5,922 bases of DNA from Acetobacterium sp. (GCA_022013395.1 JAKLQL010000216.1:1-5922); one strand, 5' to 3'; positions 1 to 5,482 are shown, counted from the first letter of the stretch. Numbers and translations: made by a program. The notes: generated from the letters alone by a model not told the origin.

Positions 1-748
1 GCGATAATTGCTGTCGGTATGGCATCAATTGCTTTTCCATAATACTTTACATTATTTTCGTTATGGGAAAGAATTTGGATGTCCGTGATTTTATTATCCA
101 GAACTGTTACACTTACGGTCAGATCTGGGGCATAACCGGTGCCTACGCCAGTATAAGTACCATTTGCAAGTTCGACGTTTCCTAAAAAGAGATTTGTATT
201 GGAAACCACCGTATCAATCACGGTCATATTTGTATTTGCTGAAGTTACGTTAGCTACCTCGGTTGGTTGTTCGGTTGTCTGATTACCGGAGAATGCTTCT
301 AAATCCCGTTGGATTTGAGTGGATGCGCCGGTAAAAAATGATTCCGGCCCCATAATACCGCCAACTTCCCAGAGATGCAAGCCAAGAAAAACTATTAAAA
401 CCACCGTTAACCAGCGGTGGGGTTTTACCCAGGCTAATTTACTTCGATAGACTTTTCGCAACCAGTAGTCAACCCCAGCAGGAGGCCCATTGCGATACTG
501 GCTGTGCCGAAATTTAATGATAAAATCGTGCCGGATGACAGATACCCATGAATACAGGCGACTATCACAAAAGCAATTCCCATTGGTTTGTGAATATTTC
601 GTAATTTTTTGTTTGTTTTTGAAATAAACAGGTGTTTTTTATAGCCTTTGTTGACTAATCGTAACAGGTAGATAATCGCTAAACTGGCAGCCAGGAAAAC
701 GCTGATCCATGCGGTTATCACATTCATTGTAAAGATCTTTTTTCTCAC
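1..748 (-). pseudogene. Frameshifted membrane flavocytochrome-like gene (heme-type 4-helix domain + FMN-binding domain), 3' end outside window
   Basis: The first frame is open from 748 to a stop at 434-436. The next frame, from 464 to the window edge, continues the same protein without a stop. Repairing one base gives at least 249 residues. Residues 9-32, 53-71, 77-97 and 113-127 are hydrophobic helices. His53/His67 and His111/His125 are each 14 residues apart, as expected of paired heme b ligands in ferric-reductase-like or DUF4405-like membrane domains. A Ser/Thr/Asn-rich linker (about 150-185) leads to an FMN-binding (PF04205-type) start at 197-249, with NGTYTGVGTGYAPDL, a V-rich strand and KYYGKAIDAIP. 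The likely role is moving electrons across the membrane to a flavin outside the cell membrane. The start is uncertain: GTG at 748 sits directly against AGGA, while ATG at 727 lies about 21 bases from GAGGAG. The break may be a real mutation or a sequence error. The flavin attachment region, if present, lies beyond the window. Confidence 0.75.
461..472 (-). other. Frameshift site in the flavocytochrome-like gene
   Basis: On the minus strand the first frame reads Leu-Thr and then Thr-Gly-Cys-Glu before stopping at 434. Stepping back one base after the first ACT codon gives Leu-Thr-Tyr-Trp-Leu-Arg-Lys. This continues the helix and leads straight into the fourth helix and the FMN-binding domain. 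The simplest explanation is one lost T (ACTTAC to ACTAC). The site has no X XXY YYZ slippery heptamer, so programmed -1 frameshifting is unlikely. Confidence 0.8.
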
Positions 749-790
749 TCCTCTATTGATTTATTCGATAGGTACATTTTAAAACAATTG

Positions 791-820
791 TGTGTCACTC
801 TTGTGTCAAAATTACTGTCA
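791..820. repeat. Three phased TGTCA direct repeats upstream of the flavocytochrome-like gene
   Basis: TGTGTCA occurs at 791-797 and again at 802-808, exactly 11 bases apart. A weaker copy, ACTGTCA, sits at 814-820, 12 bases further on. Near one-helical-turn phasing is typical of tandem sites for a DNA-binding protein, for example an OmpR-type response regulator. The repeats lie 43-72 bases upstream of the minus-strand gene start. No regulator can be named, and chance in AT-rich DNA is possible. Confidence 0.35.
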
Positions 821-890
821 GGAAAGCAAATTTGAACACGAACCGTTTGAAAGAACAAGTAAAAAAATCGATACTAAATTAATATAATTA

Positions 891-918
891 TTGACATATG
901 CTATTCATGTATTATAAT
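891..918 (+). promoter_or_regulatory. Consensus sigma-A-type promoter for the NifX-like operon
   Basis: A perfect TTGACA (891-896) is followed after 16 bp by a perfect TATAAT (913-918). Transcription would start near 925, leaving a leader of about 63 bases before the NifX-like start at 988. The -35 lies inside the left arm of the inverted repeat. A protein bound at that arm (centre about -27) would block RNA polymerase, and the right arm would sit at about +11. The position suggests repression. Confidence 0.75.
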
Positions 919-942
919 ATTCACGTTGATAGCATATGTCAA
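914..942 (-). promoter_or_regulatory. Mirror-image promoter reading toward the flavocytochrome-like gene
   Basis: On the minus strand TTGACA (942-937) is followed after 17 bp by TATTAT (919-914). Transcription would begin near 907 and run leftward through a leader of about 160 bases to the gene starting at 748. Its -10 overlaps that of the forward promoter, so both cannot be occupied at once. It could be a passive consequence of the inverted repeat, although the TATTAT at correct spacing makes real activity plausible. Confidence 0.5.
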
Positions 943-987
943 TAACTGTGCGAACAAATTATATCAAACATAATCGGAGGTATTATT

Positions 988-1356
988 ATGAAAATTGCAT
1001 TACCAACTCGTGAAAATTTAATTGATGGTCATTTTGGCCACTGTGAGTATTATACTGTGTTCACTATTGATGACAGCAGCAAAGAAATACTAAATCAGGA
1101 AATCATCGCATCCCCAGTGGGCTGTGGCTGTAAATCCAATATTGCCACAACGCTGGCAGAAATGGGTGTAGGTCTTCTGTTGGCTGGCAATATGGGCGAG
1201 GGCGCGGTGAATGTGTTACATCGATCAGGGATTGAAGTGGTTCGGGGCTGCTCGGGAGATGTTAAAGAAGTGGCTTTAAATTGGCTGGCCGGAGCTGTTA
1301 TGGATTCTGGTGAAATGTGCCATGCCCATGAAGAAAGTCATGAATGTCAGCACTAG
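988..1356 (+). CDS. NifX/NifB-C-terminal-like protein (Dinitrogenase iron-molybdenum cofactor family)
   Basis: This 122-residue protein has the size and layout of a single Dinitrogenase FeMo-co (PF02579) domain. The family has an RNase H-like fold and binds or carries iron or iron-molybdenum clusters in the cytoplasm. The start MKIALPT, the HFGH motif (15-18, followed by Cys19), the SNIATTLAEMGV helix (50-61), LLAGNMGEGAVNVLHRSGIE (64-83) and a late Cys88 fit the family. Extra metal-type residues are Cys46 and Cys48 and the tail at 111-122 (Cys111, His112, His114, His118, Cys120, His122). GGAGG at 976-980 lies 7 bases before the ATG. It is first in a same-strand run with DUF134 and Mrp/NBP35. 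These small family members also occur in organisms that do not fix nitrogen, so a role in nitrogenase is not implied. General metallocluster handling is the safer reading. Confidence 0.88.
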   Translation: MKIALPTRENLIDGHFGHCEYYTVFTIDDSSKEILNQEIIASPVGCGCKSNIATTLAEMGVGLLLAGNMGEGAVNVLHRSGIEVVRGCSGDVKEVALNWLAGAVMDSGEMCHAHEESHECQH

Positions 1357-1394
1357 GTCTTATAATAAACAGTTTTAATAAGGAGTATTAATCG

Positions 1395-1760
1395 ATGTCC
1401 AGACCTGTAAAATGGAAAAAAGTCTGTTGTCTGCCGGAAACGGATCTATTTGGACCCCTCAACGCTAAAAATTTAGAAGATGGCATCATTACGATGACTG
1501 TTGAGGAATACGAAACCATCCGTTTAATAGACCTGGAAGGTTTGCTTCAGGAAGAGTGTGCCGAAAGTATGCATGTGGCGCGAACAACGGTTCAGAAAAT
1601 ATATAATGATGCCCGAAAAAAATTGGCCGATGCGTTAGTGAATGGCAATGTTTTAAAGATCGAAGGCGGAAATTACAAATTGTGTGAAGAAGGTCAAGAA
1701 AATTACGGATGCAGCCGCTGCCGAAAACGTCGGGCTAATGAGCGTTGTGATAAGGCGTAG
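1395..1760 (+). CDS. DUF134 / UPF0251 family helix-turn-helix protein
   Basis: This 121-residue protein matches the DUF134 pattern throughout. It opens with [15 protein letters not shown], has FGPLN at 19-23, [17 protein letters not shown] at 34-50, and a sigma-70 region-4-like helix-turn-helix at about 50-80 ([30 protein letters not shown]). A short strand, [12 protein letters not shown] (87-98), follows, then a Cys-rich basic tail with Cys106, Cys109 and Cys118. The HTH implies DNA binding, and the many Cys residues (11, 12, 55, 97, 106, 109, 118) suggest metal or redox sensing. No target is established for the family, to my knowledge. It starts 38 bases after the NifX-like gene with AAGGAG upstream of the ATG, and is followed by Mrp/NBP35, so co-transcription is likely. 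It is a candidate local regulator of this operon. Confidence 0.9.
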   Translation: MSRPVKWKKVCCLPETDLFGPLNAKNLEDGIITMTVEEYETIRLIDLEGLLQEECAESMHVARTTVQKIYNDARKKLADALVNGNVLKIEGGNYKLCEEGQENYGCSRCRKRRANERCDKA

Positions 1761-1810
1761 TTTTAAGAAAAGAAGATCAATAAATCAAACGATGAAAGAG
1801 GAGGATTTTT

Positions 1811-2692
1811 ATGAGTGAAGAGTGTAGTCAATCCTGTGGTTCATGTGGTGAAGAATGCGGAGATCGAAAAGTCGATTTTTTAGAGCAACCCCATGAGTTA
1901 AGCAGAATCAAAAAAGTAATTGGTGTCGTCAGCGGAAAAGGTGGGGTTGGTAAATCAATGGTGACCTCGCTGATGGCGGTTAGCATGAAGCGGCAAGGAT
2001 ACAATACCGCGATTCTTGATGCAGATATTACCGGACCGTCTATTCCTAAAGCCTTTGGCATCAATGAAAAAGCCATGCCGACAGAATTGGGTCTGTTTCC
2101 GATTACCAGTAAAACCGGGATTGAGATTATGTCCATTAATCTATTACTTGAAAATGACACCGACCCGGTAGTCTGGCGTGGACCAGTGATTGCTAATACA
2201 GTTAAACAATTCTGGACCGACGTAATCTGGGGTGATGTGGATTATATGTTTGTGGACATGCCACCGGGAACCGGGGATGTGCCGTTAACTGTATTTCAAT
2301 CTCTGCCAGTAGACGGGATTATTATTGTTACATCACCTCAGGAATTGGTTTCAATGATTGTTGCCAAAGCAGTTAAGATGGCAAGAATGATGAATATTCC
2401 AGTTATCGGTCTGGTTGAAAACATGTCCTACTTCGAATGTCCAGATTGCGATAAAAAACACTATTTATTTGGCAAAAGCCGGATCGAAGAAGTGGCAAAA
2501 CAGTATGGAATCGATGTGGTTGCAAAAATGCCCATTGATTCATCATTGGCTGGCGCCTGCGACAAAGGGCTGATTGAATTGTTTGAAAACAATTGGTTGG
2601 ATGACATGGTTGAAATTCTGGAAAAGAGTGAAAATCCAGGTACGCCCTTTTCACCAGAATTTATCGGTCAAGAAGCCAGTCCGTTGCAGTAA
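1811..2692 (+). CDS. mrp: Mrp/NBP35-type Fe-S cluster carrier P-loop ATPase
   Basis: The 293-residue protein is a full-length cytosolic Mrp/NBP35/ApbC-family ATPase, which holds a bridging [4Fe-4S] cluster and passes it to apo-proteins. The deviant Walker A GKGGVGKS is at 42-49, with the signature Lys43. DADITGPSIP (70-79), WRGP (122-125) and VDMPPGTGD (148-156, Walker B region) follow. The NMSYFECPDC motif (204-213) carries the cluster-binding pair Cys210/Cys213. The N-terminus has a further Cys-rich segment (Cys5, Cys9, Cys12, Cys16), like the NBP35 branch. Its 50-base upstream gap contains an excellent ribosome binding site, GAGGAGG, 6 bases before the ATG. Neighbouring NifX-like and DUF134 genes are frequent partners of this family in anaerobes. 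The client protein is unknown. The symbol names the family and does not identify a specific target. Confidence 0.93.
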   Translation: MSEECSQSCGSCGEECGDRKVDFLEQPHELSRIKKVIGVVSGKGGVGKSMVTSLMAVSMKRQGYNTAILDADITGPSIPKAFGINEKAMPTELGLFPITSKTGIEIMSINLLLENDTDPVVWRGPVIANTVKQFWTDVIWGDVDYMFVDMPPGTGDVPLTVFQSLPVDGIIIVTSPQELVSMIVAKAVKMARMMNIPVIGLVENMSYFECPDCDKKHYLFGKSRIEEVAKQYGIDVVAKMPIDSSLAGACDKGLIELFENNWLDDMVEILEKSENPGTPFSPEFIGQEASPLQ

Positions 2693-2762
2693 GGTTTTAT
2701 AAGTCAACGTATGGTTAAAATCGGTTTAAATGATTACTAGAAAGATATGAAGAAAAACGTTC

Positions 2763-3167
2763 ATGAATGAAAAAACGAAAAAAAAAGCGCCTTCTGTTGA
2801 TGAATGGCTAAAAGAAGCTAAAAATGATCCGGATGCTTTACAGGAAGGCATGTATTTAGTTCATAATGGTACGGTGCGCCAAACCCCTAAAGCAAAGGTC
2901 CGCCAAGGTTTGGATGACGGTTCTTTAGTAAAAGGAATGGAATTCTTTTATGATGCTAAAAAGGTAGATGCGGCAATTGCGGATACTCGTAAGATGGACG
3001 GCATATTCCACGTCAGGGTTTGGCTGAATGAAGGTCAATTGGAGCTTGGGGAAGACATTATGTTTGTTTTGATTGGCGGAGACATTCGACCGAATGTGAT
3101 CGATGCTTTGCAATTTCTGGTCGAAACGATTAAAACAAAATGTGTTACTGAAATTGAAAAAAAATAA
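2763..3167 (+). CDS. MoaE-like protein (molybdopterin synthase large-subunit family, divergent active site)
   Basis: The 134-residue protein aligns by eye with MoaE, the subunit that works with MoaD to add sulfur in molybdopterin synthesis. GMYLVHNGTVRQ (29-40) corresponds to the MoaE GAVVTFTGKVRN stretch. MEFFYDAKKVDAAIADTRK (59-77) matches the LEHYPGM helix. HVRVWLNEGQLELGEDIMFV (83-102) matches the VIHRIGELWPGDEIVFV stretch, and DIRPNVIDALQFLVETIKTK (107-126) matches the helix ending in the first catalytic lysine (here Lys124). The second catalytic lysine of the usual WK-x-E end is replaced: the aligned stretch reads CVTEIE (127-132). It may therefore be an inactive or repurposed relative. 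The ribosome binding site is weak (only AAGA-like purines before the ATG), and an in-frame stop at 2748-2750 limits the start. It begins 70 bases after mrp and precedes the terminator at 3246, so it probably ends this operon. Confidence 0.65.
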   Translation: MNEKTKKKAPSVDEWLKEAKNDPDALQEGMYLVHNGTVRQTPKAKVRQGLDDGSLVKGMEFFYDAKKVDAAIADTRKMDGIFHVRVWLNEGQLELGEDIMFVLIGGDIRPNVIDALQFLVETIKTKCVTEIEKK

Positions 3168-3245
3168 ACTTAAATTTTAGTTCTATAGAAAATTTGAAAT
3201 TGATTTGAAAGACCTTGAGTTAAAAATCATGTAACCTGAAAATGC

Positions 3246-3285
3246 AAAAAACTCTGGTTCGTTTAGTTGAACCAGAGTTTTTTTT
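3246..3285 (+). terminator. Strong intrinsic terminator ending the NifX-DUF134-Mrp-MoaE-like run
   Basis: CTCTGGTTC (3252-3260) pairs perfectly with GAACCAGAG (3269-3277) around the loop GTTTAGTT. It is extended by a run of A at 3246-3251 facing a run of eight T at 3278-3285. The stem is 9 bp plus up to 6 A-T pairs. Because of the A-run it could also stop leftward transcription. It lies 78 bases after the MoaE-like stop. Confidence 0.92.
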
Positions 3286-3310
3286 ATTGCCTTTGATCTA
3301 AATAATATGA

Positions 3311-3339
3311 TTGTCGATATTGGTTAATTCTGATAGAAT
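3311..3339 (+). promoter_or_regulatory. Putative promoter for the HdeD-like membrane protein gene
   Basis: TTGTCG (3311-3316) and TAGAAT (3334-3339) are separated by 17 bp, matching 4 and 5 of 6 consensus bases. A start near 3346 would leave a short leader containing the ribosome binding site AAGGGGGT (3353-3360), 8 bases before the ATG at 3369. The upstream terminator isolates this gene, so it needs its own promoter. Confidence 0.5.
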
Positions 3340-3368
3340 AAAATAAAAAACTAAGGGGGTCTGTTCTT

Positions 3369-4700
3369 ATGTCAGCTTTTAAAAATACAGCACCAGTTGT
3401 TTGGTTACTGATTTCCATTGCCGTGTTCATTGGCGGACTAATTATGCTATTGAACGTTAAACTTGCCTGGGACATTATGATGATGAGCATGTCGATTATG
3501 CTGATTGTCGTGGGTATTATGTACCTGGCATCGATATTTTTGCAAAAAGATGAGAGTAAGTTTAAAGAGCTTGGGATTGGATTAGTTTGTATCATTGGCG
3601 GGATTTTTGTCTACTCCTATCCCCAGTTTTTAAAAGGACCCTTTAGTTTTGCGGTGGGAATGTTGGGGATCATCATCGGTTGTTTTGTTTTGATCAGCAG
3701 TTTGAAACTAAAAAACGATGGTGCTCCCTGGGTATGGACGCTGTTGGTAGCTTTGGTGTATATCGGACTAGGCATTGACATGGCTTTTTTTGCCACCACT
3801 GGCCGGTTATTTGGAATCATTTTTGGAATCTATCTGATCTTTTTTGCCTTTAATATTTTTGGCGATGCGCTGGTCAGTTTGATGAAACACAACGATGGGG
3901 CTCAAAAAGCCAAAAAGCATATGCGCGTAACCCTGCCATTGGTTTTTGCAGCTTTTTTACCGATGCGAATGTTGAAAAAAGTCAATGAACTGGTGGAAGA
4001 AGAACCGGATGCCCTGTTGCTGTTGGAAGACCACTCCATTGAACGTACCACCGACATGGAGATTTTCATTCATACTAAAGAGGGTCTGATTCCGGGGATG
4101 GGGCATGTGGACGCATCCATCGGGAGGAATGTTTACAGTTATGGGAATTATGACGACTCCACCTGGAAACTGGGCGGGTTTTTAGCCGATGGCGTTCTGG
4201 TTGAAATGCCCAAAGCCGAACATGTAAAACAGGCGCTGAAAGTTGAAAAGAAAATTTTAATGGGTTATGGCCTCTCGCTGACCCACGAACAAAAAAAAGG
4301 CGTCCAGGATCAATTGGACAACCTCCTTTCGCAGGTGCTGCCCTGGGAACCAAAGGCGGAACAGGCGGAAAAAGGCGAAATCGAAGGCAGTCCAAAGGAT
4401 TTTGAGGATGTTTCCAGTCAGCTTTATAACGATGCTAAAGCCAGTTTTTATAAATTTCAGCAGGGCAATGAATTTAAAACCTATTATGCCCTGGGAACCA
4501 ATTGCGTCAAACTGGTAGACGTTATTGTGGGTAAAACCGGGATCGATCTGATTAAGGTAAATGGGATTATTACCCCTGGAGCCTATCTGGATTATTTGGA
4601 CCGGTTATATGATCGGGGCGATTCGATTGTAGTGTCCAGAACCTTATATCAGGATATTGAGAACAACATCGAAAAAGATGCGGCAGTCAGTCCGGCATAA
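3369..4700 (+). CDS. HdeD/DUF308-like membrane protein fused to a putative permuted papain-like (NlpC/P60-type) domain
   Basis: The 443-residue protein has hydrophobic segments at about 10-30, 37-58, 67-84, 93-112, 121-141 and 146-166, with a possible seventh at 187-199. Short Gly-rich turns such as VFIGGLIMLL recall the repeated helices of the HdeD/DUF308 family, although plain HdeD proteins are only about 190 residues long. The rest (about 225-430) is soluble. It contains EIFIHTKEG (231-239), GMGHVDASIG (243-252), YSYGNYD (256-262), an acidic insert (330-350) and YYALGTNCVKLVD (372-384), then ITPGAYLDYL (401-410). A His in a GHV motif followed much later by a Cys in an NC motif is the order found in circularly permuted NlpC/P60-like hydrolases such as DUF4105. 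His246 and Cys379 would be the catalytic pair, acting on a peptide, amide or lipid substrate. The activity is inferred and the substrate is unknown. It is convergent with the Crp/Fnr gene (26-base gap, no clear shared terminator). Confidence 0.72.
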   Translation: MSAFKNTAPVVWLLISIAVFIGGLIMLLNVKLAWDIMMMSMSIMLIVVGIMYLASIFLQKDESKFKELGIGLVCIIGGIFVYSYPQFLKGPFSFAVGMLGIIIGCFVLISSLKLKNDGAPWVWTLLVALVYIGLGIDMAFFATTGRLFGIIFGIYLIFFAFNIFGDALVSLMKHNDGAQKAKKHMRVTLPLVFAAFLPMRMLKKVNELVEEEPDALLLLEDHSIERTTDMEIFIHTKEGLIPGMGHVDASIGRNVYSYGNYDDSTWKLGGFLADGVLVEMPKAEHVKQALKVEKKILMGYGLSLTHEQKKGVQDQLDNLLSQVLPWEPKAEQAEKGEIEGSPKDFEDVSSQLYNDAKASFYKFQQGNEFKTYYALGTNCVKLVDVIVGKTGIDLIKVNGIITPGAYLDYLDRLYDRGDSIVVSRTLYQDIENNIEKDAAVSPA

Positions 4701-4726
4701 AGGCTGAAAAGCGCTGCAAATATTTC

Positions 4727-5383
4727 TTAAAGAAGCTTGAAATGATTATTATCATACTCGATAGTGCCTTCTTTTTGAAGTTTGGAAAGAACTCGGGATA
4801 AGGCACTGCGATCAACACATAAAAAATCTGCTAATTCATTACGGGTAAAGGGAATCTCAAAGGCGAGGTTTCCTTTTTTTTCGGCCTGAAGTGATAAATA
4901 AGAAAGAACCTTATCCTGAATCGATCGTCGCGACAATAACTGGTTCTTATTGCTGAGCAGGATATTCTTACGAGCGAGAATTTTTAATAAATTCTCAATC
5001 AGGTGATTGTGAAAAACACAGGAATTAGGACAGGTATTAATAATCCGTTCGATCCCCAGAAACATGACGGTCGCGTTGGTTTTGGCTAGAACCGTCACTG
5101 GACTTTCCTTGATACCGGCACTGGCAAAGGCTTCGCCAAAGATATGGCTGGGACTTAGTTCTGTGAGAATCGAGCGATTGCCATAATAATCTTCCTGAAT
5201 CACCTGAGCTTCTCCAGATAAGATGACCCCCACTGCAGTCACTGGTTGACCGGTTAGCAAAATGATTTCACCCCGGTCATAAGACTTTTCTTCACCACCC
5301 AGACATTGAAGCATGGCTTCAAGATTTTCATCAATGCCATCAAATAACTTTACTTTTCTTAATATATCTAAGTTTTTATTCAT
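4727..5383 (-). CDS. Crp/Fnr-family transcriptional regulator
   Basis: The 218-residue protein has the standard Crp/Fnr length and order. A cyclic-nucleotide-binding-type beta-roll spans about 8-115, with GEIILLTGQPVTAVGVILSG at 38-57 and SHIFGEAFASAG at 79-90. A long dimer helix (about 120-150) and a winged helix-turn-helix (about 151-218) follow. FTRNELADFLCVDRSALSRV at 179-198 contains the recognition helix. The classic cAMP-binding Arg-Ser/Thr pair after GE is absent (EAFASAG), so cAMP is unlikely to be the signal. Cys27, Cys118, Cys122 and Cys189 could serve redox, heme or Fe-S sensing, but the Fnr N-terminal Cys cluster is missing. AAAGGG precedes the ATG. The divergent ferredoxin-like gene and the shared palindrome suggest that it controls that gene and itself. 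HcpR-like regulators of nitrosative-stress genes are one possible subgroup, but not demonstrable here. Confidence 0.9.
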   Translation of the reverse strand: MNKNLDILRKVKLFDGIDENLEAMLQCLGGEEKSYDRGEIILLTGQPVTAVGVILSGEAQVIQEDYYGNRSILTELSPSHIFGEAFASAGIKESPVTVLAKTNATVMFLGIERIINTCPNSCVFHNHLIENLLKILARKNILLSNKNQLLSRRSIQDKVLSYLSLQAEKKGNLAFEIPFTRNELADFLCVDRSALSRVLSKLQKEGTIEYDNNHFKLL

Positions 5384-5395
5384 AATTTCCCTTTG

Positions 5396-5411
5396 TGTTG
5401 CATATGCAACA
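5396..5411. promoter_or_regulatory. Perfect 16-bp palindromic operator (probable Crp/Fnr site)
   Basis: TGTTGCATATGCAACA is its own reverse complement and has the two-fold symmetry and length of Crp/Fnr-family operators (half-site TGTTG with six central bases). It lies between the regulator gene and the ferredoxin-like gene. Its centre (5403.5) is about -41.5 from the likely ferredoxin start, the classic activating position. It is about +16 from the likely regulator start, a repressing position. Confidence 0.75.
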
Positions 5412-5425
5412 GTAGTTTTGGGTAG

Positions 5426-5454
5426 ATTATATTATGATTGGTGCAAGAAATCAA
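5426..5454 (-). promoter_or_regulatory. Promoter of the Crp/Fnr regulator gene
   Basis: On the minus strand TTGATT (5454-5449) and a perfect TATAAT (5431-5426) are separated by 17 bp. Transcription would start near 5419 and cross the palindrome before the ATG at 5383, so a regulator bound there could block its own expression. Confidence 0.65.
5433..5438 (+). promoter_or_regulatory. -10 element of an activator-dependent promoter for the ferredoxin-like gene
   Basis: TATGAT at 5433-5438 would start transcription near 5445, 38 bases before the ATG. No good -35 is found at the right distance. Instead the palindrome occupies that place, as in class II Crp/Fnr-activated promoters. TATTAT at 5430-5435 is an alternative -10, which would put the palindrome at -38.5. 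Confidence 0.5.
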
Positions 5455-5482
5455 TACACGATATTCCAAGGAGGAAAAAAAG

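Larger units (their letters stand above)
888..945. repeat. Perfect 17-bp inverted repeat with 24-base spacer in the divergent promoter region
   Basis: The left arm at 888-904 (TTATTGACATATGCTAT) is matched base for base by its reverse complement at 929-945. The 24 bases between are AT-rich and contain the palindrome ATTATAAT (911-918). Each arm has a CATATG core (centres 897.5 and 936.5, 39 bp apart) and a TTGACA that can serve as a -35 element, one for each direction. The arms are probably paired protein-binding sites. If the region is transcribed through, they could also form a long hairpin. There is no U-run suited to termination. Confidence 0.85.

Noticed and set aside
461..472. Programmed -1 ribosomal frameshifting
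   Set aside because: The site TTGACTAC has no slippery heptamer, and no strong downstream stem was seen.
888..945. The inverted repeat as an invertible, phase-variable promoter
   Set aside because: The 24-base spacer is too short for known site-specific inversion, and no recombinase gene is nearby.
888..945. The inverted repeat as an intrinsic terminator
   Set aside because: The stem is AT-rich with a long loop and no following T-run, while consensus promoter elements overlap it.
1828..2160. Minus-strand open frame inside the Mrp/NBP35 gene
   Set aside because: It is fully covered by a conserved ATPase on the other strand and lacks a ribosome binding site or family-like sequence.
2747..2770. 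A seven-codon leader ORF overlapping the MoaE-like start
   Set aside because: It has no convincing ribosome binding site and its peptide (MKKNVHE) has no attenuator-like codon pattern.
3181..3190. Palindrome TTCTATAGAA after the MoaE-like gene
   Set aside because: It is short and AT-rich, with no promoter nearby and no second copy, so chance is sufficient.
4075..4395. Minus-strand open frame inside the HdeD-like gene
   Set aside because: It is a Pro/Arg-rich shadow frame opposite the conserved soluble domain.
4701..4726. Shared terminator between the convergent genes
   Set aside because: Only short palindromes (AGCGCT, AAGCTT) are present, with no stem followed by a T-run in either direction.
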